From: Exiguobacterium sp. FSL W8-0210
GTDB taxonomy: Bacteria; Bacillota; Bacilli; Exiguobacteriales; Exiguobacteriaceae
Assembly: GCF_038006045.1 (NCBI RefSeq)
Contig: NZ_JBBOUK010000001.1
Coordinates: 2,955,001-3,019,000, forward strand
Length of the DNA: 64,000 bases
Direction of reading: 5' to 3'
Made by a program: the position numbers and the translations under genes. The notes below the pieces were generated by a model that worked only from the letters and a program-made list of their open reading frames with translations, ran no database searches and was not told the origin of the DNA. Positions 33,388 to 41,863 of this stretch are shown piece after piece (the stretch's first letter is position 1; each line of letters opens with the position of its first letter).

Positions 33388-34944
33388 ATGAGTATTTTAA
33401 CGGTATCTAACTTAAGTCACGGATTCGGTGACCGCGCCATTTTCGAAAATGTCTCCTTCCGCCTGTTAAAAGGCGAGCACATCGGTCTCGTCGGTGCGAA
33501 CGGTGAAGGAAAATCGACGTTCATGAACATCATTACGTCGCAACTTGAGCCGGATGAAGGAAAAGTCGAATGGGCGAAGCATGTACGCGTTGGTTATTTG
33601 GATCAGCACGCTGTCCTTGAAAAAGGATTAACCATCCGCGATGCACTTAAAGGTGCATTCCAGTACATGTTCGACATCGAACAGGAAATCAATGATTTGT
33701 ACGGTAAAATGGGCGAAGTCGAGCCAGAGGAACTGGAAAAAATGCTCGAAGAAGTCGGCGTCTTGCAGGACATTCTGACGAATAACGACTTCTATACGAT
33801 CGATGCAAAAGTCGAAGAAATCGCGCGCGGTCTTGGGCTCGATGAGATCGGACTCGACCGGGATGTACAAGAGCTCAGTGGTGGACAGCGGACGAAAATC
33901 TTGCTCGCCAAACTCCTTCTTGAAAAACCGGACATTCTCTTACTTGATGAGCCGACCAACTATCTCGATGTCCAGCATATCGAATGGTTGAAACGCTACT
34001 TGAATGAATATGAGAATGCGTTCATCTTGATTTCGCACGACATTCCATTCCTCAATAGCGTCATCAACTTGATTTATCATATGGAAAATCAAGAATTGAA
34101 TCGTTATGTCGGTGATTACGACAACTTCGTTACGATCCATGAAGCGAAGAAAAAGCAACTCGAGTCTGCGTTCAAGCGTCAACAGCAGGAAATCTCTGAG
34201 TTGAAGGACTTCGTTGCCCGGAACAAGGCACGTGTCTCGACACGGAACATGGCGATGTCACGTCAGAAGAAGCTCGATAAGATGGATGTCATCGAACTTG
34301 CGCAAGAGCGTCCAAAACCAGAGTTCCACTTCCTCCAAGCACGGACACCAAGTAAATTGATGTTCGAAGCAAAAGGTCTCGTCATCGGATACGATGAGCC
34401 ACTTTCGCGCCCTCTTGATCTGACGATCGAACGTGGGCAGAAGATTGCGTTGCACGGTGCGAACGGAATCGGTAAATCGACGTTGCTCAAGAGTTTGCTC
34501 GGTGAAATTTCAGCTGTCTCGGGTGTCGTTGAGCGAGGCGAGAACTTGCATATCGGGTACTTCGAACAAGAAGTTAAAGAGAAGAACTCGAATACGTGTA
34601 TCGAAGAGATTTGGAATACGTTCCCGTCTCTGACACAACAACAAGTCCGTGCCATGCTCGCGAAGTGTGGTTTGATGACGAAACACATCGAATCGAAAAT
34701 CGAAGTGCTCAGCGGTGGGGAAAAAGCGAAAGTCCGTCTTTGTAAATTGATGAATACGGAATCGAACATCCTCGTACTCGATGAGCCGACGAACCACTTG
34801 GACGTCGAAGCCAAAGAAGAATTAAAACGTGCGTTACAAGAGTACAAAGGAACCGTCCTGTTGATCTCACACGAACCAGAATTCTATGAAGCTGTTGCGA
34901 CAGACTTATGGAACTGTGAATCATGGACGACAAAAGTATTCTAA
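33388..34944 (+). CDS. ABC-F family ATPase (YkpA/YbiT-like)
   Basis: 518 aa with two ATP-binding domains and no membrane segment. Walker A: GANGEGKS (about residue 37) and GANGIGKS (about 355). ABC signatures: LSGGQRTK and LSGGEKAK. Walker B: LLLDEPTNYLD and LVLDEPTNHLD. The linker between the domains (EAKKKQLESAFKRQQQEISELKDF) is the ribosome P-site tRNA-interaction region of this family. Members act on stalled or initiating ribosomes; some give antibiotic protection. The sequence is closest to housekeeping YkpA/YbiT types. AAGGAG precedes the ATG. Confidence 0.9.
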   Translation: MSILTVSNLSHGFGDRAIFENVSFRLLKGEHIGLVGANGEGKSTFMNIITSQLEPDEGKVEWAKHVRVGYLDQHAVLEKGLTIRDALKGAFQYMFDIEQEINDLYGKMGEVEPEELEKMLEEVGVLQDILTNNDFYTIDAKVEEIARGLGLDEIGLDRDVQELSGGQRTKILLAKLLLEKPDILLLDEPTNYLDVQHIEWLKRYLNEYENAFILISHDIPFLNSVINLIYHMENQELNRYVGDYDNFVTIHEAKKKQLESAFKRQQQEISELKDFVARNKARVSTRNMAMSRQKKLDKMDVIELAQERPKPEFHFLQARTPSKLMFEAKGLVIGYDEPLSRPLDLTIERGQKIALHGANGIGKSTLLKSLLGEISAVSGVVERGENLHIGYFEQEVKEKNSNTCIEEIWNTFPSLTQQQVRAMLAKCGLMTKHIESKIEVLSGGEKAKVRLCKLMNTESNILVLDEPTNHLDVEAKEELKRALQEYKGTVLLISHEPEFYEAVATDLWNCESWTTKVF

Positions 34945-34956
34945 GCTACACCATAC

Positions 34957-34993
34957 AAAAGATGGGATGCCCAGAAGGGTATCCCATCTTTTT
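34957..34993 (+). terminator. Terminator of the ABC-F gene
   Basis: AAAAGATGGGAT..ATCCCATCTTTTT with inner CCC/GGG. Confidence 0.9.
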
Positions 34994-35076
34994 AGTTCAC
35001 ACACTTAATCATTGCATGATCGTGCATCTTCACGCACACTAAGACTTAGAAAATGATTATGAAGGAGCGTGTTTTT

Positions 35077-35862
35077 TTGGAAACGATCACGAAAAAGGCA
35101 ACACTATCCTATCTCCATGTTCCAAGCGGTGGTTCAGAACAGTTGATTGCCCGTCTCTATTCACCTGAACATACAGCGGATGCTCCACTGATTGTCCTCT
35201 TCCACGGATTTCCCGGGAAACAGTTGAACATGGACTGGGCAGTTCAACTTCAAAGCGCAGGATACCATGTACTCGTCACGTCGTATCGTGGAACGATCGG
35301 GAGCCCTGGAACCTTCCGATTCCAACATGTTTTGGAAGACGCGACCGCGACACTACAGCACGTCTGCTCAGAGCCTTTCACTGCCGAACATGGCATCAAG
35401 GCGGATCAGATTACCGTCGTTGGTCATAGCATGGGTGGATTCGCCGGTCTACATGCTTTTGCTGAGACACCGGAGGCTGCACATTATGTCGGAATCTCTC
35501 CGTTTAATTTTGGTCTCGTCGGTCAGCTCGTCCTCGAACATCCGGAATACGAAGCTGCGCTACACGGTGTACTCGAACGAGGAGCTTCGTTCCTGAATGG
35601 TGCCGTTGCTGACGCGTTACTCGATGAGTTGAAGCACCATCATACGACTTGGAATTTACTGACGCTAAAAGAACGTCTAGCCGATCGCTCGATGTTGCTT
35701 ATGACGTCAGAACGGGACGAAACATCGATCAAAGCACTCCATCATGACTTATTGCTACCCGGCAGTCCGTTCGAGGAAGCGATCGTCGATAGTGATCACA
35801 ACTATATCGAAAATCGGGACGCTGCCTTTAACGAATGGACGTCTTGGCTCGCCCGACAATAA
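35077..35862 (+). CDS. Alpha/beta hydrolase
   Basis: 261 aa cytosolic hydrolase. Oxyanion-hole segment LIVLFHGFPGKQLNMDW, nucleophile elbow VVGHSMGGFAGL, and a late SDHNYIENRD with the catalytic His. The substrate is unknown (esterase, lipase or peptidase-like). The TTG at 35077 is the likely start, with AAGGAG 9 bases upstream; the in-frame ATG at 35053 would place that signal inside the gene. Confidence 0.82.
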   Translation: METITKKATLSYLHVPSGGSEQLIARLYSPEHTADAPLIVLFHGFPGKQLNMDWAVQLQSAGYHVLVTSYRGTIGSPGTFRFQHVLEDATATLQHVCSEPFTAEHGIKADQITVVGHSMGGFAGLHAFAETPEAAHYVGISPFNFGLVGQLVLEHPEYEAALHGVLERGASFLNGAVADALLDELKHHHTTWNLLTLKERLADRSMLLMTSERDETSIKALHHDLLLPGSPFEEAIVDSDHNYIENRDAAFNEWTSWLARQ

Positions 35863-35896
35863 AAAGAGCGCTCAGCGTACGACTGAGCGCTCTTTT
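35861..35896. terminator. Bidirectional terminator overlapping gene ends
   Basis: AAAAAGAGCGCTCAG..CTGAGCGCTCTTTT, a near-perfect stem spanning the end of the convergent membrane-protein gene. Confidence 0.9.
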
Positions 35897-36450
35897 GCTG
35901 AAGTTTGATTTCGTTGCACAGGACGAATCCGCATCCGATAAAGGACGAGCGTAAACATCGTCAGTGATGAGATAGCGTACCAAATCGTCGTGAACAGGGT
36001 TCCGATATCCGTACCGATGAAAAGACCATGTGCCGTCATTAATAGCCAAGCAGGTAAGACAAGCCAGTGCGTCAATTTCCAAAGCGTCTTGCCTAACGTC
36101 TCCTTTAAGAAATCTGATGTCACGAGAACGAAGCCGAATAAGTAGAGACTGATCGTTCCTAGCGCATTCCAGAGTGGTTCATAAGAAGCTTGGCCCGGAA
36201 TCAGGACTTCAAAGATCGTCAGTGGTGCGTATGAATCGACGATGATGAGCGTCGCATGAAGGACGATTGCGAGCAAACCTGCCCAGCCACTATATAAATG
36301 CACGTGATGCAGTCGTGCTTTTTGTTTTTTGAGTGCCGGGTAGGAACCGAGCAATCCCGCTAAGACTGAAATCGTCATGAAGAAGTGCCCACTTAATCCA
36401 CTCAACCGGATCATCGTCCATGTTGAGAACAACCATTTCATCCAGTCCAT
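35872..36450 (-). CDS. Ferric-reductase-like transmembrane protein
   Basis: 192 aa with five or six hydrophobic segments. His residues that could hold haem lie in paired helices (HHVHLYSGWAGLLAIVLHATLII and LTHWLVLPAWLLMTAHGLFIG), as in the ferric reductase-like/YedZ family, although no flavin or NAD domain is fused. It would carry electrons across the membrane. Its start overlaps the end of apbE by 13 bases, so the two are coupled. The acceptor is unknown. Confidence 0.8.
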   Translation of the reverse strand: MDWMKWLFSTWTMIRLSGLSGHFFMTISVLAGLLGSYPALKKQKARLHHVHLYSGWAGLLAIVLHATLIIVDSYAPLTIFEVLIPGQASYEPLWNALGTISLYLFGFVLVTSDFLKETLGKTLWKLTHWLVLPAWLLMTAHGLFIGTDIGTLFTTIWYAISSLTMFTLVLYRMRIRPVQRNQTSAKERSVVR

Positions 36451-37328
36451 GTCTCACTCACTCCTTTCTGTTCACTTCGCCATTCCCCAGCAGTATCCAA
36501 AATCAATAATCGTCCTTTTGGAAACCAACGAAACAGCTTTTCTTGACGTTCTGTCTCTGTCATCTGAAAGGCAAGTTTCGTCATGACTTCCGCTTCATAG
36601 AGTTGTGGCGCATATGCGGTCACTTGAAGAATCGGACTTTTCGTCGGACGTCCTGTTCGTCCATCTAATAAATGATGATGCGTCTGTCCGTCCGTCTTCC
36701 ACGATCGGTAGACGCGGTTCGATGTCGCGACCGCGCCTTGTCGCAACTGCACATCAGCGACGCGTTGTTCGGTCTCGGGATGCGTGATCGTGATATTCCA
36801 TGGTTCCTCATCGGACCAGACGATGACGTCGCCTCCCGCTTCAATCAATCCACGATTCCAGCTTTTTCGTAGTCGTTGCGCTGCAATCATCGCGGCAGCT
36901 CCTTTTCCGATTCCACCTAGGTCGATAAAACCGCCTCCGACTCGAGTCACGTCACATCCTTCAATGATGAACGGGGCGATCTCTGGTGGAGCAACCTCTT
37001 CATAAGCGACAGCTTGTGTGAATGGAAATGATTGGCGATAGCCATTGGCTTGTTGTTGCGCCAGCAGGAATGGGGAAAAATAACGTTCGGTCTGCTCGAA
37101 ATATCGTGTGGCGCGGGCAAGCAAGCGGGCTAACGGTAAGGACACCGATAACGTGTCGCCAATCCGTAAGCGATTCAATCGACTGACTTCGCTTTGCTCA
37201 TCAAAGCGTGACCACTGCCGATCCACATAATGAAAGAATCGGACAAGTTCCTCCCATTCTGCTTCATCGATCAGCTGATCCGTTACGAACCGCACCTGAT
37301 TATGCATCGCATACAATTGTCGCTCCAT
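36438..37328 (-). CDS. apbE: FAD:protein FMN transferase (ApbE)
   Basis: 296 aa. ApbE attaches FMN from FAD covalently to a Thr/Ser of extracytoplasmic redox proteins. Landmarks: GGFIDLGGIGKGAAA, IEAGGDVIVWS, AVATSNRVYRSW and the metal/flavin-site HHHLLDGRTGRPT. No lipobox or clear signal peptide is present, so it may act from the cytoplasm or be exported in complex. AAGGAGG precedes the ATG. No protein with an evident flavinylation motif is in the window; the flavin acceptor must lie elsewhere or be unorthodox. Confidence 0.9.
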   Translation of the reverse strand: MERQLYAMHNQVRFVTDQLIDEAEWEELVRFFHYVDRQWSRFDEQSEVSRLNRLRIGDTLSVSLPLARLLARATRYFEQTERYFSPFLLAQQQANGYRQSFPFTQAVAYEEVAPPEIAPFIIEGCDVTRVGGGFIDLGGIGKGAAAMIAAQRLRKSWNRGLIEAGGDVIVWSDEEPWNITITHPETEQRVADVQLRQGAVATSNRVYRSWKTDGQTHHHLLDGRTGRPTKSPILQVTAYAPQLYEAEVMTKLAFQMTETERQEKLFRWFPKGRLLILDTAGEWRSEQKGVSETWTG

Positions 37329-37339
37329 CTTCCTCCTCC

Positions 37340-37648
37340 TTACCTCGAATGGCTAGACTGACCGTCACTCGATCCGCCGGGTTGACTGAAGCCAGACGAT
37401 TCATCACCTTGCCATTGATCATCATCGTCTTCTTCGTAATATCCATCATCCCCTTCGTATTCGCCTTCATCATCGCTATATTGATTCCCTTGAGATGGTA
37501 ATGTCGTATCGTTCGAATACGTATCGCCTGTCGAAACAGGTGTCGTCGAGGAATCGTTCGAACTGACACTCAACTGACCAATGGCGAGTCCGATGAAGAC
37601 GGAACTACTAAGCCCGACGAGCCATTTCGCAAATGGTTTGGGTTTCAT
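37340..37648 (-). CDS. Small acidic membrane-anchored protein
   Basis: 102 aa. After KPKPFAKWLVG a single hydrophobic segment (residues about 9-24) is followed by a Ser/Thr-rich stretch and then a very acidic tail (DDEGEYEGDDGYYEEDDDDQ) with a Gly/Ser/Gln end. The ATG at 37648 has GAGAGGAAA upstream. First gene of the operon with apbE and the ferric-reductase-like gene. The charged tail could bind metal ions outside the membrane; that is inference, and the family is not recognised. Confidence 0.75.
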   Translation of the reverse strand: MKPKPFAKWLVGLSSSVFIGLAIGQLSVSSNDSSTTPVSTGDTYSNDTTLPSQGNQYSDDEGEYEGDDGYYEEDDDDQWQGDESSGFSQPGGSSDGQSSHSR

Positions 37649-37692
37649 CTGTTTCCTCTCCCTTCTTGTTACGTTTACTGTATCGAAAAAAA

Positions 37693-37709
37693 CTGACAAC
37701 TAACTGACG
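37693..37709 (+). promoter_or_regulatory. Direct-repeat site, probable response-regulator box
   Basis: CTGACA-N5-CTGACG, an 11-bp-period direct repeat of OmpR-family type, lies between the divergent redox operon and the response-regulator gene. A GATAAT -10 follows at 37720. The same pattern recurs at 39595-39611. Confidence 0.65.
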
Positions 37710-37749
37710 GCAACTATGGGATAATGAGAAAAAAAGAGGAGCGATGTGC

Positions 37750-38427
37750 ATGCGCGTTTTGGTAGCAGAAGATGATCAGCGTCTTGCGAAGATGTTACGC
37801 CTCCATTTAGAGCGGGCAGGATATCAGGTAGATGTTGCGCAGGATGGAGTGGAAGCACTCCTCCAATGTCAGACGTATCGCTATGACTTACTCGTTCTCG
37901 ATTGGATGATGCCTCGTAAGAGCGGAATCGAAGTCGCCGCTACCTTACGCCAAGAACAGTTCGAAGGCGGCATCTTGATGCTGACTGCTCGTGATACGGA
38001 AATCGATCTCGTTCATGGTCTCGATAGTGGAGCCGATGACTATCTCGTTAAACCGTTTCAATCGAATGAATTACTGGCACGACTGCGCGCGCTCAGTCGT
38101 CGTCAACAAAAGGCATTCGTGTCAACGGTCTCTTTCAATGGACTAGTCCTCGATCTGTCCTCACAAACGATTTCCTACGAGCGACATCCAATCGATTTAA
38201 CACGACGTGAATTTGAATTCCTTTCTTTGCTCTTAAGACGACCTGAACAGGTGATGAGTCGTGAATTGATCATCGAAGTCGTATGGGGGATCGGAGCGGA
38301 TATTACGGATAACGCGCTCGATGCACTCGTCCGACTCGTTCGGAAAAAATTAGATGCGGTCGGAGCTCCTAATTTGATTCGGACAGTTCGCGGATTCGGT
38401 TATCGTTTAGGTGATCCGCATGCTTGA
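37750..38427 (+). CDS. OmpR-family response regulator
   Basis: 225 aa. Receiver domain: acidic pair EDD at residues 8-10, phospho-Asp in LLVLDWMMPRKSG (about residue 51), Thr in LMLTARD and Lys in YLVKPF. C-terminal winged helix with FEFLSLLLRRPEQVMSRELI and RTVRGFGYRL. The ATG at 37750 has GAGGAG 8 bases upstream; the ATG at 37744 is too near it. Partner of the downstream kinase, with which it overlaps. Confidence 0.92.
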   Translation: MRVLVAEDDQRLAKMLRLHLERAGYQVDVAQDGVEALLQCQTYRYDLLVLDWMMPRKSGIEVAATLRQEQFEGGILMLTARDTEIDLVHGLDSGADDYLVKPFQSNELLARLRALSRRQQKAFVSTVSFNGLVLDLSSQTISYERHPIDLTRREFEFLSLLLRRPEQVMSRELIIEVVWGIGADITDNALDALVRLVRKKLDAVGAPNLIRTVRGFGYRLGDPHA

Positions 38428-39589
38428 ATCGATTCGAAAACGACTAACCTTGTTATTCAGTGGTTCGTTTTTTCTTGTACTAGTCCTCATCCTGATCGGA
38501 GTGTATGTCACAAACGCCCAATTGCTGAATCGGATGGAATTGAATCAATTGAAGGGCGTATCTGATCGAGATATCTTCGAACGGATCGAGCATGCGGAAG
38601 ACCAATTCATTCGAAATCCGATCTACTTCCAGTTACTCGACGGTTCAGGAAACGAACGCTATGCAAGTCTGCCGCCTGGCGTCGAGATGAAAACACTACG
38701 CCGTTTTTTAAGTTCGAATGATACGACGAAACAAGTGGAATGGGATGATCGACACTTCTTGCTGTATCAACGGAGTACCGAAGAAGGACGACTACTACTG
38801 ATGAAGGACATCTCTCCGACCGAAGACACCTTACAGCGATTGATTGCCGTTCTGGCGGGGATCGCGGTGCTCGCAACGATTGTCCTGACGCTAGTCGGAT
38901 ACATCCTTGCTGGTCGAGCCGTCATTCCGGTGCAACAAGCATTCGATCGCCAACGTCGTTTTACGTCCGATGCTTCACATGAACTACGGACACCTCTGAC
39001 AATCGTCTATAGCGGAATTGAATTGCTAGAAGCGGAATCACTTTCGAATGAAGGACGTACGATTCTAGAGGACATTAAAGCAGAAACGGCAGGCATGCAG
39101 TATTTAGTCTCTGATTTATTATTACTTGCGCGAGAAGGACAACCTTCACCGAAACAGGAAGTTGATCTTAGTTCACTCGTCCAAAAGACTGTCGAACGTT
39201 TTCAGCATGCCTACTCGGATCGTGTCATCCATGCTTCGATTGCGCCTAACTTACGCATGAAAGGGGATGCCCATCAATTGAACCGCTTATTGACGGTCTT
39301 TCTTGAGAATGCTCTCGTCTACAGTGATGACGTCATTGATGTCTCCCTCGAAGAAACTACTACAGAACGCCAGTTGATGATACAGGACCGTGGAATCGGT
39401 ATCGCTTCCAATCAACAAACTAAAATATTCGAGCGTTTTTACCGGGGGGACCATTCGCGTCACGGAACAGGAACTGGTCTTGGGTTATCAATCGCTCAAT
39501 CCATTGCGGAGCAACATGGTGGAACGATTTCCATTGATTCAACATTAGGTGAGGGCACACGGTTCATCATTCATTTCCCCACTCTTTAA
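38420..39589 (+). CDS. Membrane sensor histidine kinase
   Basis: 389 aa. TM1 about residues 12-32, an extracytoplasmic sensor of about 110 residues, TM2 about 147-170, then a HisKA domain with phospho-His in DASHELRTPLTIV and an HATPase domain with the N box LLTVFLENALVYS, G1 QDRGIGIAS and G2 GTGLGLSIAQSIAEQHGG. Overlaps the response-regulator gene by 8 bases. The sensed signal is unknown; the setting beside apbE and the reductase-like gene suggests metal or redox state. Confidence 0.9.
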   Translation: MLESIRKRLTLLFSGSFFLVLVLILIGVYVTNAQLLNRMELNQLKGVSDRDIFERIEHAEDQFIRNPIYFQLLDGSGNERYASLPPGVEMKTLRRFLSSNDTTKQVEWDDRHFLLYQRSTEEGRLLLMKDISPTEDTLQRLIAVLAGIAVLATIVLTLVGYILAGRAVIPVQQAFDRQRRFTSDASHELRTPLTIVYSGIELLEAESLSNEGRTILEDIKAETAGMQYLVSDLLLLAREGQPSPKQEVDLSSLVQKTVERFQHAYSDRVIHASIAPNLRMKGDAHQLNRLLTVFLENALVYSDDVIDVSLEETTTERQLMIQDRGIGIASNQQTKIFERFYRGDHSRHGTGTGLGLSIAQSIAEQHGGTISIDSTLGEGTRFIIHFPTL

Positions 39590-39594
39590 AACGA

Positions 39595-39611
39595 TGTCAG
39601 TTAACTGTCAG
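39595..39611 (-). promoter_or_regulatory. Second copy of the response-regulator direct repeat
   Basis: TGTCAG-N5-TGTCAG on the plus strand, which is CTGACA-N5-CTGACA on the minus strand, the same pattern as at 37693 in the opposite orientation. It lies in the promoter region of the DUF2231 gene. Confidence 0.65.
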
Positions 39612-39668
39612 ATAAGCAGGGTAAAGTGAAATTATGCTTTACCATACTTATCCAAGGAGGTTTTTGAT

Positions 39669-40082
39669 ATGTTGGGGAACGTACCGCTTCATCCACTTCT
39701 TGTCCATGCACCGATTGCACTTTTATTATTTGCGACGATCCTATTACTCATCAGTCTGAAGTGGACACAATTCAAACTGTTTGCCCTTTTTACGTTAGTC
39801 GTCGGTCTGATTTCTGGAGTTGCTGCCTATTTGTCTGGAGACGGGGCAGAGGAGTATGCGGAAGCGAACTTAAGCAGCGTTACCCATGCTGCCATCGAAA
39901 ATCATGAGCATTTCGCGTTGTTCAGTCTTGTTGCCTTTGGTGTCTCACTGTTATTTCTTTTGTTGGGTTACCGCTCGAACAAAAAAATGTTTTTATTACT
40001 CAGTTTCGTTGTTGCCATCGTCGGTAGCGGACTACTTGCTTATACTGGTCATCTCGGTGGTCAAATGGTCTATGCCAAATAA
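39669..40082 (+). CDS. DUF2231-family membrane protein
   Basis: 137 aa, four hydrophobic segments. Family features: HPLLVHAPIALLLF at the start, SGDGAEEYAE, ENHEHFALFSL and the terminal TGHLGGQMVY. The conserved His in two helices suggest haem binding, as is predicted for this family. It follows the sensor kinase, with AAGGAGG upstream and the TGTCAG repeats in its promoter, so it is likely part of the same regulon. Confidence 0.8.
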   Translation: MLGNVPLHPLLVHAPIALLLFATILLLISLKWTQFKLFALFTLVVGLISGVAAYLSGDGAEEYAEANLSSVTHAAIENHEHFALFSLVAFGVSLLFLLLGYRSNKKMFLLLSFVVAIVGSGLLAYTGHLGGQMVYAK

Positions 40083-40138
40083 TACAAGAGCCGGTCTATT
40101 TTCTCTTTTGATGAGAGAAGTAGACCGGCTCTTGTATG
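40082..40138. terminator. Long bidirectional hairpin
   Basis: ATACAAGAGCCGGTCTA..TAGACCGGCTCTTGTAT with an inner TTCTC/GAGAA stem, between convergent genes; little T-run but extremely stable. Confidence 0.75.
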
Positions 40139-40148
40139 TTGTTTCGAT

Positions 40149-41381
40149 TTATTTACGATGTGCACGTCCCGGGCGACGGTTATTCGAACGACGCGTGTTT
40201 CCGCGTCCTTCTGTCGTCTTCCGTGATCCTTTACTTTGATCGTGCTGTGCGCGAATCGCCTCTTCAGACAATTCGACGACGATCGGCGTGACCGAGATGT
40301 TCAATTCCCGTTCCATATCACGGAACGTCCGACCATCTTTCGGTGTCACGATGGAAACGGCAATACCGTCGTTCCCAGCACGTCCCGTCCGACCGATTCG
40401 GTGAACGTAGCTTTCCGCATCGTCCGGTAAATCATAGTTAAAGACGTGTGTCACACCTGTCACATCGAGTCCACGCGAAGCAACATCTGTTGCGATCAGG
40501 AATTGTGTTTTTCCTTGATAGAACTTTGCCATCGCTTTTTCCCGTTTCCCTTGCGTTAGTCCACCGTGCAATTCATCCGTCGGATACCCTTGCATCTGCA
40601 TTTCTTCGTTCAATTTACTAACGCGACGTTGTGTACGGCAGAAAATGATTGCTGCGTATGGACGCATCTCGTCAAGCATCGTCCGCAGTGTCGCTTGTTT
40701 GCGGCGATCCGTCGTCTCGACGACGAACTGTTCGATCGCTTCAACAGTAATGCTTTCCGCTTCCACCTGTACTTCGACTGGATTACGCAAATACGTTTTC
40801 GCCAGTTCCTCTACTTTCGGTGGCATCGTTGCAGATAACATGACGAATTGACGATCAACCGGTGCTGCTTCGATGATGTCTTCAATTTCTGGCAAGAAAC
40901 CGATTTGCAGCATTTGGTCCGCCTCATCCAAGACAAGCGTCCGTAATTCACTTAAATCAAGTGTACCGCGACCGACGTGGTCAAGAATTCGTCCTGGTGT
41001 CCCAATGATGATTTGTGGCATCCGACCGAGACGTTGAATCTGTTTAAAGACGTCTTGTCCGCCATATACAGCAAGTGCACGATACTGTTCCGTGTTCCGA
41101 ATCAGTTTATGCGTCTCATCGGCAATTTGACGCGCAAGTTCACGTGTTGGTGCAACAATCAATGCTTGAACCGTTTGTGATTCGACATCGATTTGCTCAA
41201 GGATTGGTAAGAGAAACGCTAACGTCTTTCCTGTTCCCGTTTGCGCCTGCCCAATCAAGTCACGTCCGTCGAGTAATGACGGAATCGCTTGTTCTTGAAT
41301 GGGTGTTGGCTCCTTGATGCCTTGTTTTTGTAATTTTTTTATCCACAGATCGCTGATGTGTAATGTTTCAAATGTTGACAT
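40149..41381 (-). CDS. DEAD-box ATP-dependent RNA helicase
   Basis: 410 aa. All motifs are present: Q motif, AQTGTGKT (I), PTRELARQ (Ia), TPGR, DEAD in LVLDEADQML (II), SAT (III), IIFCRT, ATDVASRGLD (V) and HRIGRTGRAG (VI). A short basic Arg/Asn/Lys tail (RGNTRRSNNRRPGRAHRK) may add RNA affinity. Probably a cold- or ribosome-related helicase of the CshA/RhlE group; the paralogue is not assignable. AGGAGG is upstream. Its leader and first codons contain four DnaA boxes. Confidence 0.93.
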   Translation of the reverse strand: MSTFETLHISDLWIKKLQKQGIKEPTPIQEQAIPSLLDGRDLIGQAQTGTGKTLAFLLPILEQIDVESQTVQALIVAPTRELARQIADETHKLIRNTEQYRALAVYGGQDVFKQIQRLGRMPQIIIGTPGRILDHVGRGTLDLSELRTLVLDEADQMLQIGFLPEIEDIIEAAPVDRQFVMLSATMPPKVEELAKTYLRNPVEVQVEAESITVEAIEQFVVETTDRRKQATLRTMLDEMRPYAAIIFCRTQRRVSKLNEEMQMQGYPTDELHGGLTQGKREKAMAKFYQGKTQFLIATDVASRGLDVTGVTHVFNYDLPDDAESYVHRIGRTGRAGNDGIAVSIVTPKDGRTFRDMERELNISVTPIVVELSEEAIRAQHDQSKGSRKTTEGRGNTRRSNNRRPGRAHRK

Positions 41382-41459
41382 GATATATCCTCCTAAAAAT
41401 TATCCACAGAAAAAAGCTGTGGATAACCTGCTTCGCATAGACAAAAACAGTTATCCACA
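41339..41459. promoter_or_regulatory. Cluster of four perfect DnaA boxes
   Basis: TTATCCACA occurs at 41339-41347, 41400-41408 and 41451-41459, and its reverse complement at 41418-41426. Three lie between the DUF3817 and helicase genes and one within the first codons of the helicase. Two of them form an inverted pair (TTATCCACAG..CTGTGGATAA) that could also fold as a hairpin. Confidence 0.92.
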
Positions 41460-41485
41460 GCCGTGCTCTATTCAGTATACACAAT

Positions 41486-41785
41486 TTACGCGTTTGTTGC
41501 TTCCTGTTTTAGCTTCCAGTCGAGCACGAATGTACCAAACGGGATGAATGATGCAATGAACGCAATCCCAGCCTTGATAATCGACCAATCGTATTTGAAT
41601 TTCACGACCGCGAGCCAGAGTGCATACATGACGAATAAGACACCGTGAAGTGCACCAACGACCGAAACAGCTTGCGGAATATCCGCCATATACTTCAACG
41701 GCATCGCAATCAACAGTAAGACTAAAAACGAGATTCCTTCTAGTATCGCAATCATTCGGAATTGCCCAAGCGTAGTTCTTAACAT
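41486..41785 (-). CDS. DUF3817-family membrane protein
   Basis: 99 aa with three hydrophobic segments and the family pattern FRMIAILEGISFLVLLLIAMPLKY near the N-terminus and VSVVGALHGVLFVMYALW in the middle. Function unknown. AAGGAG precedes the ATG. Located just upstream of the DnaA-box cluster, in the same direction as the helicase. Confidence 0.85.
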   Translation of the reverse strand: MLRTTLGQFRMIAILEGISFLVLLLIAMPLKYMADIPQAVSVVGALHGVLFVMYALWLAVVKFKYDWSIIKAGIAFIASFIPFGTFVLDWKLKQEATNA

Positions 41786-41863
41786 CCCGTCACTCCTTTT
41801 TCTTGATTCCTGTTCTTAGTATACGGGATGGACGATCCTTCTGTGACCTGTGTCACAGGATTG

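Noticed and set aside
41339-41459. DnaA-box cluster read as an origin of replication
   Set aside because: No dnaA, dnaN or AT-rich unwinding element accompanies it; it sits in a helicase leader. Retained as a regulatory or titration cluster only.
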